This document shows positions 49,265 through 60,751 of a stretch of 64,000 nt of DNA, in pieces (position 1 is the stretch's first letter; every line of letters begins with the position of its first letter). Location: the NCBI GenBank assembly GCA_028023455.1, contig JAQFVV010006220.1:11271916-11335915 (forward strand). The letters run 5' to 3'. The notes beneath the pieces are model-generated. The model was not told the DNA's origin. It made no database searches and was given only the letters and a program-made list of their open reading frames with translations. A program made the position numbers and the translations under genes. Origin of the DNA: Epiperipatus broadwayi. Its lineage: Eukaryota > Onychophora > Udeonychophora > Euonychophora > Peripatidae.

Positions 49265-50325
49265 GCAACTAAATGTATGCATTAATTGTCTTTAAAATCA
49301 TTTTTTTATTCAAAATGGTGGATGTTTATTCTTGATCAAGATGTTAAGAATACAATAAACGTCAGAGAACTATTCTTTTTAATGAATATGAGAACAAATA
49401 TTCTTGTATCTATAATATACATATTAAAAAACTCCATGCCTCAGTAATATGACAATCTTTGAGAATTCAAATTGATAATTATAATATTTAATAATTTTTG
49501 AAATTTTGCATAAAAAGCAGATGCGTTTAAGAAAATATCAAATTTTGGATAGAATCTGCTTTTAATGAATTATTATTTTAATTTTCAATCATACTATTCT
49601 ATGATCTGCTTAACAATCTGTTTTTGTAAATGTTTATGCAAACCATTCATGAAAAAGTTGTCTGAATGCTCATACAATAATAATAATTCACAAGTCAAAC
49701 TCATATAGAGTCATTTTAAACCATCATATTATTATATGGTAAATAAATTAGGAATTTACATTTGAAAATAGTTAAACTTTATATTAGCAGCAATCTTTCA
49801 AAAGTATTCATCAAATTGGGTTATGATTTCAAATAATAATCAAAATGTAAATTTTATTAATTTTAATGAGCATATTTTTAATAATTTTATTAAAATGATT
49901 CCATAAAAATTTTACTTATAAATTATTACTGTTATATAAGCATTTGAACTTAATTGTTCCATGAATGGATTCTATATACTCATCACTAATTATTTAATAA
50001 CTGCAAGCTATTTAAATGATTATTAAAATTAGTAAAGTGTTCATATAATATATCTTCCTTTAAATTTTGATTTCATTATTACATAATCCATTGATGCTAT
50101 TATTCTGAACATGGTTGCATTCAAGTTTTTTAAAGTAAATCTTTTTACCAAAATAACTGTTCATGATAATTTAATTCATGTATCATTAAAAAATTCACCT
50201 TTTTACTGATATTCATGCAATATTATTTACCAATAAAGAATAAAAATGTCTTCTCTAAATTTTCTGAATCTAATGATCGACCATTATGTGAGTATAACAA
50301 TCTACAAACCAAAACACATCATATG
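49265..50325. other. AT-rich stretch, nothing recognised
   Basis: No feature could be supported. Confidence 0.5.
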
Positions 50326-50329
50326 ATTC

Positions 50330-50870
50330 CAGCTTATACAATAATTTTCAGGGACAAACTCTACATAGTCTACTCCAATGTTGCCATCTAGTGTATATTT
50401 GAGAACTTAATAGTTACTAGATAATAATTCTTATTGAATCAACATCAGATAATATCCATATCTCCAAGCTAGTTTTCGATTTTTAATCTTTATCAGTAAG
50501 AAGCTTGAATCTCGATGGATCTATAAATTTAGATCTTATTAATCTTCTGCACCTTTCATCCAGTGATTTACTTTTTTACTATCTGATTATTTGTCCATAT
50601 ATAACTATCTAACTACCAAGCAAACAGGATTGAATTCAAAACTGTAAGATGTTTCTGAATTTCAGACTGATAGCTTCATAGTAAAAAATGTAAAAATATC
50701 TACCAGGTGGAAATCTAAAATATCTAGATACATTAGATCCAAGACCACACTCCTCACTGATAAAAACCATAAGCCAAAAATTGGTCTGAGGATAAAAATA
50801 AAATAGCAATTTAATAAGAATTACCATCTAATATCCATTGATTATTTAAGTTTATAATAGATAGGAGTAC
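50330..50870. mobile_element. Old, diverged family 1 element
   Basis: The left arm (about 50330-50525) and right arm (about 50725-50870) match family 1 arms with many substitutions ('CTCCAAGCTAGTTTTCGATT', 'CTCCTCACTGATAAAAACCA'). The centre (about 50530-50720) is AT-rich and shares little. A decayed HHR lies at 50751-50792 (plus): TCCTCA, CUGAUAA, stem II, AAAA, 'TTGGTC', TGAGGA, with six perfect stem I pairs. No TSD is visible. Confidence 0.6.
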
Positions 50871-50879
50871 TAGAGTACA

Positions 50880-51490
50880 ATAAACATGGTTTGATTTCAT
50901 TAGCCTTTGATTTCATTAACTTTTTATTACTACATTTAGAAATTTTAGTAATAAAAGGTACTAGGTTGCACCTCATTGCAACTTCGATAACAAATAATTA
51001 TGTTTTACTTGATGATTCACCTTTCCCAAAAAAAAGTTGTAACTAACATCTGTTCAATTAAAAATAAGTTTTATTTAAAGTCTCTATATTAATTTTAAAC
51101 TTTGATACTTACTTAGCTACAAGTGTCATTCTAAGTTTTGAACCATTCACGCCAAGCAAACTTCAACATTCTTTAAACTAGTATGTAGAGAAAATTCAAA
51201 TAATTATATTACTAGCATTACTTCTTGCTTTATGATTATTGTCATTAGTGATATTGTACTCTTTCTACCACTCTGTAATCAATCTCCATATATAATGATG
51301 TAGTCAGTAACAGTTCATGATTAGATCAACTTTTCTAAAATCTTTCATGTTCCCCTAGACAGAATTCATCTCTAAATTGGATTATTTAAAAAGATAAAAA
51401 TTGTGCCGAGTAGAACTGTTTTAAATCCAATTGAAAAGTGATCAATATTGATTGTATTATCTTTTTTAAAAAAACATTTTTTATATATAT
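50880..51490. other. AT-rich stretch, nothing recognised
   Basis: No feature could be supported. Confidence 0.5.
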
Positions 51491-51495
51491 GTCAA

Positions 51496-51566
51496 AGCGT
51501 TGACCGGGGAGCAAACCCGGCCATCTGCTTGGAAGACAGCTATGCTAACCACAAGACCACCAATGC
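51496..51566 (-). tRNA. tRNA-Gly(TCC)-like gene or pseudogene
   Basis: The minus strand is close to eukaryotic tRNA-Gly: acceptor strand GCATTGG, D-arm text 'GGTTAGCATAGC', anticodon loop CTTCCAA (anticodon TCC), T stem CCGGG/CCCGG, and a 3' acceptor strand. Weak points are an A-C mismatch in the acceptor stem, a mismatched base at the anticodon-stem end, and a T loop reading TTTGCTC instead of TTCRANY, which damages the B box. It is likely a tRNA pseudogene or the head of a SINE. No A-rich tail is attached. Confidence 0.6.
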
Positions 51567-51959
51567 TTGACTGATTGTATTGTCTTGTGTAAGATCCAAC
51601 TAAAAACTTATAATCTGCTACGACTTGTTCTTGTGCTTATTTTCTCCATGATTAAAGCTTTTGTATAAATAAAGAAAAAAAAGATTCGAATCAAATTATT
51701 TTTCATATAAATAATTAAATGCTGAAAATATGGTTGCACAAACAATTTCATTATTGCAATGAGTGCAGAGAAATGTCTATTTGTTATGAGAACTTATAGT
51801 GACTAGGTCTTATAGTAGCATAAGCGACAAAAAACAATAATGATGAAAAAAAAATAGATAAAGAATTGAAAAAGTGATTTATATGTTAGTATCAGTTAAA
51901 GCCAATGGATTGAAAAAATCAACCGAAGAATGTCAATGGTGTGTAATGTTTGTTCTTTT

Positions 51960-52560
51960 GCTAGAAATCGCTTATTAACTACGATAATTTTAATCAAAAT
52001 AAAGACGCTGGATATTTTTTAATTTCGAGAATAAAATAAAGGAAAAACTTGATTAAACTCAAGTTTACATTACAAATACGCTGTCACTGAATAAAAAATG
52101 ACGTGGTTAATCATTATATACGTAGAGATCTGATTTCCCCGTCAGCTTTATCTCCTACTCTAAAATAAATGATAAGATCAAAATTTGTCCTCGTTATAGT
52201 TGACCGAGTCTAGGTAAATTTCCACGTGAAATAGCGAGTATATAGGAGTTTGGGGTTGTGGGAGAAAAAATGTAAACGTTGTGTATGCGTAAAGATAATA
52301 ATTAATATAACAATGAAGAAATAAATAAATAAATGGATTCTACAGAAATAAATCGCTTTAATTAGTAGCTTTTAGTACAAATATATATATAAATAAGACA
52401 CGTACTACGCATGTTTTATTGCATTGGTTGATCGCTTATCTATTACGATTTGATTATAAGAATTGATTTTTTTATTGTCTATTGTTTGTGGCAGCGGATG
52501 CATGTACTCATTTAAGTAAAAACTTAAAAGAATGTGAGGAATAGCAGATCTTCGTACTCA
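51960..52560. promoter_or_regulatory. CpG-richer block of unknown role
   Basis: CpGs are frequent here compared with flanking sequence (for example 52060-52240 and 52395-52500). An E-box CACGTG lies near 52222, and a donor-like 'CTAG|GTAAAT' near 52213. It may be a promoter or 5' UTR region of an unseen gene, or young repeat DNA whose CpGs have not decayed. No ORF is associated. Confidence 0.25.
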
Positions 52561-52750
52561 TATGGTCCCCACTAGTTTGCCCCAAAATGTAATCTGGCAT
52601 TATAAAGCTATCATATTACCGGTAAATCGGTTACCAATAAAGGTGTATGAATATAATAAAAATAGTCAAATTATAAAATCAAATAACTTTTAAAAATAAT
52701 AATAAAAAACATATCAAACTGTGCTTTCATATTATTATTTGTAAATATGC

Positions 52751-52880
52751 ATTGCTCTGCGTGGTTTAGTACAGTGGTTGATATCAAATTCTGGAATGTA
52801 AGAACCTGGATCGATTCCAGTTCTGATACTTCCGGCGCTTTTTAAAAACTCTCGAGCAATAAAACCAATCAGTTATTTAT
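52751..52880 (+). repeat. tRNA-derived SINE, best A and B boxes
   Basis: The A box TAGTACAGTGG (52767-52777) fits TRGYNNARNGG, and the B box GATCGATTC (52809-52817) fits GWTCRANNC, at normal tRNA spacing. The body runs 'GATACTTCCGGCG...ACTCTCGAGCAATAAAACC' and ends in a TTTA-rich tail. It is the least decayed copy of the family seen at 4400, 15230, 29590, 38850, 44735 and 57370. Pol III transcription is plausible. Confidence 0.72.
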
Positions 52881-53028
52881 TTAATATTCGTTTATAAAGA
52901 AATTTGTTTCCTAAATATTTAATGTTTTGTTAACCATACTGCTGAAATGATTATGATGATAAATTAATAAATTGTTTTTCTCTTCACCAATAAAAATTGT
53001 AATTATACATATGCGATTTTTTCGCATG

Positions 53029-53488
53029 TGTTAGTGAAGCTGTAATTATACTATAATGTTTAATATGCCTGCTTAGCGCTTTTGAGATTTAGTATTCTAA
53101 TCTCATACTCATAGCTTTACGAATGAAGACTGTTGTGATTTATTGTACACATATGCAAATGATCTTGAATTTTTAATTAGTTAGTCCATTGTTTGGAGAG
53201 AGCAAAGCATGCCTCTCTTCTATTAATGGCACTGAGATCATTTGCTATATAAAAAGCTTGACTTTTCTTTTGGCCTCACTCTTCTCTGTGCAAATTATTT
53301 GGGCAGTACTGGGTTCAAATACATGGCCTGTAGCTGCTTGGTGATTCCAGAAGCTCATTTGCATATGTGTATAATAAATTACAACAGTCTTCATTCATAA
53401 AGCTATGAGTATGAGATTAGAATACTAAATCTCAAAAGTGCTAAGCAGGCATATTAAACATTATAGTATCATTACAGCTTCACTAACA
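53029..53488. mobile_element. Foldback/MITE element with about 133-bp terminal inverted repeats
   Basis: The left arm (53029-53161) and right arm (53356-53488) are near-perfect reverse complements, beginning 'TGTTAGTGAAGCTGTAAT' and ending with its complement. The centre (about 195 bp) contains its own small hairpins ('AATGATCT' against 'AGATCATT', and 'GAGAG...CTCTC'). No ORF. I could not settle a TSD (flanks CATG and GATG). The superfamily is unknown. The arm pair differs at only a few positions, so it is fairly recent. Confidence 0.8.
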
Positions 53489-53975
53489 GATGATAAATTA
53501 AGTGGTAACTCACTGAGCAAAAAATGCTGATGAATGAATTTTAATCACGATTGATATTTAAAAATTAATGAACAGAAATCAATTTAAAAATCGATTTGAT
53601 GAGATGAGGATAAAAAAGGTGAAGAATGATGAATAGAATCATTTTAAAAATGATATATATATATACGACTATATCAATATTAAATTTAAAATCTAACCAC
53701 AGAAATAATAAGAGGAAATGCAAAGACTAATAAGTGTTGTTCTATGGAAGAAATAAAAGTTTGTCATATGTTCATTTCCTTGAACCCATTATTAAATGAT
53801 CATTTAAACTTCTAAGAGTACTTTAATGAGATCTTTAACCATTACTAATTATAGGTATATTGTAAACAGGAAATTTGTCAAGTAATATACTCATCATATT
53901 TTTTCTTTATAAGGGAGTCAATATTTGGAACAAATATTGACATTCACCATGTTATTATTTCTTACTTTGGATATA

Positions 53976-54967
53976 CAACTGGGTCTCGTTTTATGCAGTA
54001 GATAGGTTCCACAGAAAACCTGCATTAAAAAAAATCGCACAAAAATAGATTTGACTTACCTTGAAAAAGGGGGGATAGGGTCTGTATTTTTCAGAATTCG
54101 CATTAAAGCAAAGCAACAAGGAAAAATTACTTTAAAATTCACATTAAAAAAATAAGGAAATAAAGTATGACTAATAAAAAACATCAAATATTTGAAAAAA
54201 ATTGGCACAAGACAAACTTTTTTTACTTTTTTTTTTATTAGCAACAGTATTTAATTTGACATTTTTTCATATGTATTTTTTGACGATATACTTTTTTGAC
54301 GATATGCGGTTCGTTGGTAAACGGGTAAGAAATCAGATTCGTCGATGTGATGTGATGTAGCTTCTTCTTGAACGAAGTCAAGAATCTCTCAGCAATTATG
54401 CCCAGAGAAACTTGTTAGCCACTTTATTTGCCATTCCCCACTCTAAGTTTTCCCATATTCTGCTCCATCCCATTTACACAACTAGTGCCAATTTCAATCT
54501 TGTGCTGTGTTAATGGTTTTCTGTTGGCAACTGATTTTTATTACTGAAATAAAATTTAAATGTTCACATTATTTTCCACTTATAAAATCAACAAAATCTT
54601 CGTTATTCATTTTAAAAATCTACATTATTTATGTCTGTTACACCTAATAAAATACGTAAAAGTTTAAAATTTTTGAATATTTATTGCGATATTTTTATAT
54701 GTAAGTATAAATCTATTATTATTATTTACTCATTAGTATAAGTAGGTTATTTATTCTAAATGCAGATTCAGACCATATTCACTTTAGCTGCTAATACACC
54801 CGTATATTTTTGAAAAAAAAATATTTCAAGTCAAAATAAGTTATTAATAATTTAAATTTCTTGATATCTAATAAATATAGTGAAATATGAAAAATATTAA
54901 GAAGAAACATGAATCACATAACTTCAAAATTGCATTAAAATAATCCGCATAAAACGAGACCCAGGTG
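53976..54967. mobile_element. Tigger/pogo-like Tc1-mariner element, non-autonomous
   Basis: A 992-bp segment with about 21-bp terminal inverted repeats ('CAACTGGGTCTCGTTTTATGC' against the complement of 54947-54967), directly flanked by TA on both sides (53974-53975 and 54968-54969), the Tc1/mariner target. The 'CTCGTTTTAT' start resembles Tigger-type ends. No transposase (DDE) motif is recognisable inside. The internal part near 54300-54480 is less AT-rich than average and may be captured or leftover coding sequence. Confidence 0.72.
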
Positions 54968-55596
54968 TATATAAAAAATAATGAAGTTTTAAATTAGAAT
55001 CTCAGATTATGAAAATCTCATATTTTTTGCAGTCTTAAAATTCTTATACTTAAAGTTGCAATACACAAACTGTTCTTACCAATGCCTATTGAGCTTTTCA
55101 GAATATTTTACAAGTGTTTTTGCTTTTTTAAAAAAAACGAAAGATGAAATACAAGATAGTAATTATAATTAAAATATCAAATATTCTTCCAAACAAAATG
55201 TTTATATGGTTATGAATAATTGATAGATTTATAAGATTATATTTGTTTAATATAAAACAAATTCATTTAAGAAAACTTCAAACAATTGTTGTTTGGCAAT
55301 CAGAGATTAATATCATAATCTTTGAAGATTTGATTTAATTCACTAGATTGCTAATCTTGTTGATTTTGGAAAATAATTGCAGTAATTATCTGTTGTAGAT
55401 GACAAATATGTGATGTGAGATTTAGAAGCAAAATGAGCTTTTTTGGTCAATTCACAATAAATTGTATCGGAGAGAGATTATTTTCTAGAATATGATTATC
55501 TACAAAAAATGAATCATATGATTATGACAATATTTGTTTATAATATTGGTATATTTCATTCATTTCATAAAATAAAACTAACAAAACATTTTGTGA

Positions 55597-55729
55597 CTAC
55601 AGCTTGCACAATATGTTACACCAGTTTTGCAGCCTATTCAGGTGTGTGCCAATACAGCGGGCAATGCAGGCGATGGACATAAACAGCAGGATAATAAAAT
55701 TGCCAAAGATTCCAGATGAAGAGGAAATA
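55597..55729 (-). CDS. Candidate terminal exon encoding a transmembrane tail
   Basis: On the minus strand a strong acceptor (a run of about 18 T followed by AG at 55731-55730) opens a 133-nt segment. It reads, after one phase base, 43 codons and TAG (55599-55597). The peptide has a serine-rich start, a hydrophobic segment (residues 7-25, with 'FIILLFMSIACIA' in it), then a short basic/polar C terminus with several cysteines. GC is near 47%, against roughly 25% around it, as expected of a real coding exon. It would be the last exon of a minus-strand gene whose other exons lie to the right. No family is recognised. Confidence 0.5.
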
Positions 55730-55749
55730 CTAAAAAAAAAAAAAAAAAA

Positions 55750-56560
55750 TTCATTAATTATATCAAAATAAATTAATTTTTGTTTAAATGTTACTATACT
55801 TTATAGATTTGTCTTAAATAAATTATTTATAATCATTTATTTATTATTTTTCAAAACTCTAAACATATAAGAAAATCTGCTGCAGTTTTTAACTTTATTC
55901 TATATTCTGCTGTTACAGTGTATGTGCTGTATAGTATCGTTAATCTAAAAAGTATCAGTTGTAAGTTTTTGTAATTAGACTTAGGATAGTAAAGTACAGT
56001 GCATCAATAAAAACATAATAATAAGAACAAGAAGTAAATTTGAATTTGAATGAAGTTATTCATTTTTTTCTCATACATTCAACATAATGTATTTATTTTT
56101 TATTTTTGTTAATAAACTGTCTGGAAAAAATTAAATTTTCACATAAATATTTCGCTACAGAAATTATTATACAATATATATTTATTTTAATAATTTGACA
56201 TTTTCTTTTAATATTAATTTTTTATTTAAGTTAGTAAATTTATACATAGAATATTAGTTGAATTTTATACTAAAAATATTAAATATTTTTGTATTCAAAA
56301 TCTTGTAAGTTTATCTGTTTCTTTATATAAAACTGTATAAGATGCAAGTTGTAAATAATTTTCTTGCCAAATAACGTAAATTATTTTTTTTCCAAATTAT
56401 TTTTGTTTTTATTTTCGTATCTTTCTTGGATGTTTGTTTTTTATACATTTTCATTTGTAATTTCTGCTTTTTGTTCAATAAACTTCATAATTAATATATT
56501 TTGTATTTCATTTTTAGTCACTGATTCGTTTTTATAAAGTGGATTTATTGGGGGTGGGGT
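55750..56560. other. AT-rich stretch, possible intron
   Basis: No motif was found. If the exon at 55597-55729 is real, this is its upstream intron. Confidence 0.35.
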
Positions 56561-56569
56561 ATAGAGGCA

Positions 56570-57060
56570 CCAACTAATGTTTTGCATATAGGCAACAAAC
56601 ACTACTGGAACATCTTTGCACCTATTGTAAGCCTGACTAATCAGTAGGTACTATATGGTAATGCTTATTAAATCCTTATCCAGTGCTGATCTATCCATAT
56701 TCTTATACTAGTTTCTGGCTTATAATAATATTTAATGAAGAGTTTTGAATCTGGATCTTATGCATCTGGATTTTTAGTATCTAATACATCTTTATTCCAG
56801 TAGACTTGGATTAAAAATATTTTTAAAATTGTTGTCAAGTAGCTTCTTTAAAAAATGCAATAAAATATGTATACTAAAAGAATCATATATTAGGTCCCAA
56901 AAATTCAGCTATACAAGATGCAGATCACCAAGGCCAAAAGACAAAAACTCGTCTGGGGATAAAAATAGAGCAGCACTGGGTAGAGATTTAACAAGCCTTT
57001 CCATCTGGCATTTATTTATTAATCAAGCTTACAATAGGTGGCCAACTGAAGAAATTAGAT
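56570..57060. mobile_element. Old, diverged family 1 element
   Basis: The left half keeps 'ACTAGTTTCTGGCTTAT' and 'GGATCTTATGCATCTGGAT'; the right half keeps 'CGTCTGGGGATAAAAA' and the later arm text. Hammerhead cores are broken. The ORF at 56829-57086 is a by-product of the right half and not a gene. No TSD was found. Confidence 0.55.
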
Positions 57061-57369
57061 TTGCATTTGAAAAACAGTGCAAATAGATTGTAAACTTAAG
57101 CAAAAATGGCTTTAGAGTAATAAATGTAGAAAACTGCTCATTGAAATATATGAGAAAGTCATTTGATATTAACACTAATATAACCTATTAATAAAATTTT
57201 ATCATTTATCACAACTATGACCATTTATATTGTCAGCAATATGTCCAATCCTTGTGAAATGAAAGCAAAAAAGTTTATGATCACATAAAATTATTGTGAT
57301 TATCATCTGCAAATGGATAACTTTATAATGCATTATTTAATAATGTGTTTCTACTGTAATTTCAATATC

Positions 57370-57505
57370 AGTGTTTGCATGATTTAATGCAGTAATAGAA
57401 TGGAAGATCATGGAGCTCATTGACCATGTATTGTGGTTTAGGCTCTGACATTTTTATGCTCAAACTTCTTACGAGTCCCCGAGTAACAAACTATTGGATT
57501 TTTTA
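57370..57505 (+). repeat. tRNA-derived SINE copy
   Basis: The head 'GATTTAATGCAGTAATAGAATGG' (degraded A box) is followed by 'TATGCTCAAACTTCTTACGA' and 'CCCCGAGTAACAAACTATTGG', the diagnostic 3' body. The B box is degraded. Confidence 0.6.
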
Positions 57506-57639
57506 ATGAAGATCTCATGGATGATTTTAAAAATAATTTTTTACGTATATAATTTTCAGCCTACATAAAATTAGATAGATTTGATAGCCAAAAGGATAGT
57601 ATATCTGATGCATATATTGATATAAAAAAACTAAAAAAG

Positions 57640-58960
57640 GCTGTTGCTGGTTTGTTGGCATTGCTTCAAAAAGTTTGCAAAAACTAAAAAGTCAATATAA
57701 GTACTAATTAAACTAAGCCAATTAATCTAAAAGTATTCAATGGCCTACAGATTGGAAAAAGATCATTTTTTTATTTTTAAATAAAACAAAGAAGTATTGA
57801 CAGAATAGATAACTATTGCAACTTATCTCTTATACTATAATATAAATAAGATTAGTTTGAAAAATATAAAGCATATACTAGATAATTTCTAAATGATCAA
57901 AGTGGCTTCAGAAAAGATTAGAGAACTAAATATATCACTGAAATGATTAGAAAATAACATAAGTCTGTGTGTCTTTCATGAAACAACAAAGCCTTTGATT
58001 CAGTTAATAATGCTAAGATATATGTTTTTTTTAAAAAAAATAGATGTACCAGAACATTTTTGTTTTCGTAAAAATAGGACTAAAAGTTACACTTAAACAG
58101 GACATGGTGAAGTGAACTTGGTTTACATTGGCAAAGAAGTTAATGTGGTTGTGATTGTTATTCTACATATTCAGTTCATGTAGCAACTATGTAATGCTAA
58201 TGACATCACTCCTATAACTGAAAATATATTAGACAAAAGAGTGGATTCTGATTAAAAATTGTGTAAAGAAGATTTTGATTATGAAGTCAGTAGATAATTT
58301 CAAAATTAGCCATGAAGCAATGAAATGAAGAACAAGTTTTTCCTATTTCAATCTTCATTAAAAGCAAAAGATCTAAAATTTCAAACTAATTAATAAATTT
58401 ATTGCTTTAATAAAATAAAAAAATAGAGTTTTGTTGCTGAAATTAATGGCACTGAATGCAGAGTTTCAATGAAAGATCTGAAAAATATTTGTAGATATGG
58501 GATGATAACATTAAAAATAAAAATCAGAATTCTTCAAGTTATGATATTTCTAATAACTGTCTATAAATGTGAAAATTGGATACTGAAAAAGAAAAATATT
58601 ATTGCTTTTGAATTGTAATGTAGGCAAAACCTTGTGAGTGGATAGCGAGAAAAAATAAACAAGCAAATGTTTGATCAGATTAGACCTGAATTTTCATTTG
58701 AAGCACAGATGATTGTGTTGCCTTTTTTTGGTCACTTGAAACACAAATGACCAGGTTGCATTTATGCTATTGGTCACATCATGAGATAATTTAATTTATT
58801 AGCAAAATGAATTATTTTTTGAAAGATTGATGATCAAAAATAAGAGACGAATCAACAATCAAGTGGATGAATTCCATCACTATAATAATAAATGGTCTCT
58901 TGAGCAATCTGAAAAACAAATGATAGTAAGAGATTCATAGAAACTGATATTCATATGATC
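57640..58960 (+). pseudogene. LINE reverse transcriptase fossil
   Basis: Broken frames give 'WPTDWKK' (about 57740), 'QSGFRKD' and 'TKYITEMIRK' (about 57898-57950), 'KAFDSVN' (motif A, about 57990), a lost motif C region, then 'YKCENWILKK' (about 58562-58592) and 'GHLKHK' (about 58730). This order matches LINEs that end in a 'YG.E.W.L' and 'GH..R' C-terminal block. Decay is heavy. The endonuclease was not found. A short minus-strand relative may lie at 48480-48970. Confidence 0.62.
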
Positions 58961-58989
58961 AATAGGAATCGATGTTAACTTAACAGCAG

Positions 58990-60285
58990 CCAATAATAGT
59001 AATATCAATAATTTAAAAATATACATAACTCAATCTGTTTTGTCCTTTTTATAAAATTTGCGATTTTTGCAAACAGTATAGAAGATAAGAAGCTGTTATT
59101 AGAAAAGTATAGATAGGTAGAAAGAAATATGAAAATTAAATTTAGGAGGCAAAAAAACAGTTAATTGTTACGTTTTGTTTATTATTATATTATAGTATGT
59201 TTGAGAATTGACTTTTGTAATAAATTTAAAATATAATTAATATTATCTATATTTTCCACCTATTATTCCCATGGGAAATTTTTAAAAAATTAATAGGAAG
59301 GAATTTGATTAATGAAGTTGCTGTTTGCTATTAATTCATCTGAAGTATCCAGAATTTCAACATTTTTATTTTATTAACGTCTATGAAAACATTTTCAAAA
59401 ATTACTAAATAATAACTATTATAATTTTTAATATTTTCACAAACACAAACTTTCAATGCCTCGTTAATTTTTTAAGTTGTCATTTTTTTTTTTACTAAAG
59501 TTTTTAGCGAATTTTTATCTAAGGGCTGGGACTTACATCAATACTAACTAAGCGTTCAAATTTTGAATCACTTATACTTTTTTTATTTAACAACTCTTGT
59601 TTATTTTTTCATTAGCAGTAATAATAAAAGTAGATTTGATTTTTTAGAAATGTCTCATAAAGTATTACTTTAAATCCAGGCTATATGAATCTTGTTTGTG
59701 ATTTGGAAAAAATACTCAGGTCACAAACAGGATTATATATTTTCTTTAGATTAATAACCTATAGCCAACTAAGCTATCCACCCAGTAGTAAACAACATAT
59801 TACTATCTAGTAATTTTTAACTAAAGAATAATAGTTTCAGATTAATCGGAATTTGTCAGATGTGGGTCAATGCACTGATTTCAAAAATAAAACCGTCATA
59901 GGTTATAGGTTTTTTATAAGTACATGTGATTCTCTGTTCAGATGAAGAACTTGAAATCAGTTTTATTATTAAATAATTTACATAATAAAGAAAAGACAAT
60001 ACGACAATCTGTTTAGAAATATTTTACTTGCATCAGAAAATATTAAAACATGGAGGGGAGGGGGACTTCCACATTTTAGGAAAGATGAAAACACTGTTTT
60101 GATAAGTTTTTGTCTTTTTTTAACTTAAAAAATATCAAAACAAATTGCCTAAAATATTTAGAACTTTTATTGAAGTGACTAATGGTTAAGAACACTCTCC
60201 TACTGGTTATGAATAACTTTTTTATGAATAAATTTTTTTAATGGCTTGGTTTTGTTGCAAGCATGAAACTAAGTCTCAACTAGAA
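58990..60285. other. AT-rich stretch, nothing recognised
   Basis: No feature could be supported. A G-rich run lies at about 60054-60063. Confidence 0.5.
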
Positions 60286-60292
60286 ATAATCA

Positions 60293-60337
60293 ACAATTAA
60301 TGTGCTAGTATAGGAAATGTGATCATGTGATGCTTAA
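60293..60337 (+). mobile_element. 45-bp family 1 tail-only insertion, 12-bp TSD
   Basis: Flanked by 'TAGAAATAATCA' at 60281-60292 and 60338-60349. The insert is identical to the tail of the element in the LINE (16832-16876), ending 'GATCATGTGATGCTT'. It is a severely 5'-truncated copy, the pattern made when reverse transcription starts at the 3' end and stops early. The identity suggests recent activity of that subfamily. Confidence 0.85.
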
Positions 60338-60715
60338 TAGAAATAATCAGGGTACAGGCTGTGTTATTTATATAGCAATGAAATATCTTCTAATCACTGG
60401 CTTAATTAAAAGGTTATAATTTAACCCTATGACTAATGTTGAGTATTAAAGTCTCATTTACTTTTAGATTTCATGCATAAAGAATAGAATATATGCAATC
60501 CTATTTTTATGATTTTTTTTTTTTTTTCAAAACCAGTACACTTGTGTTAATTCAACTTTATACTAAAGTAAGATAGGAGAAAATATATTTTGAAACTTCT
60601 ACCTAAATCATTCATAACCCAATTTACGTAACTAATAATTAGTCAATGAAAGACTTATTATAATAGTTTTATTTTAAAAGATTTCTAATTATAAGATCTT
60701 CATACTGACTCGTTC

Positions 60716-60751
60716 TAAATAGAAAGATTTCGCTAAATAGAAAGATTTCGC
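60716..60751 (+). repeat. 18-bp exact tandem duplication
   Basis: 'TAAATAGAAAGATTTCGC' occurs twice back to back (60716-60733 and 60734-60751). Confidence 0.95.

Noticed and set aside
56829-57086. 85-codon ORF as a gene
   Set aside because: It lies inside a diverged family 1 element; the codons are arm sequence.
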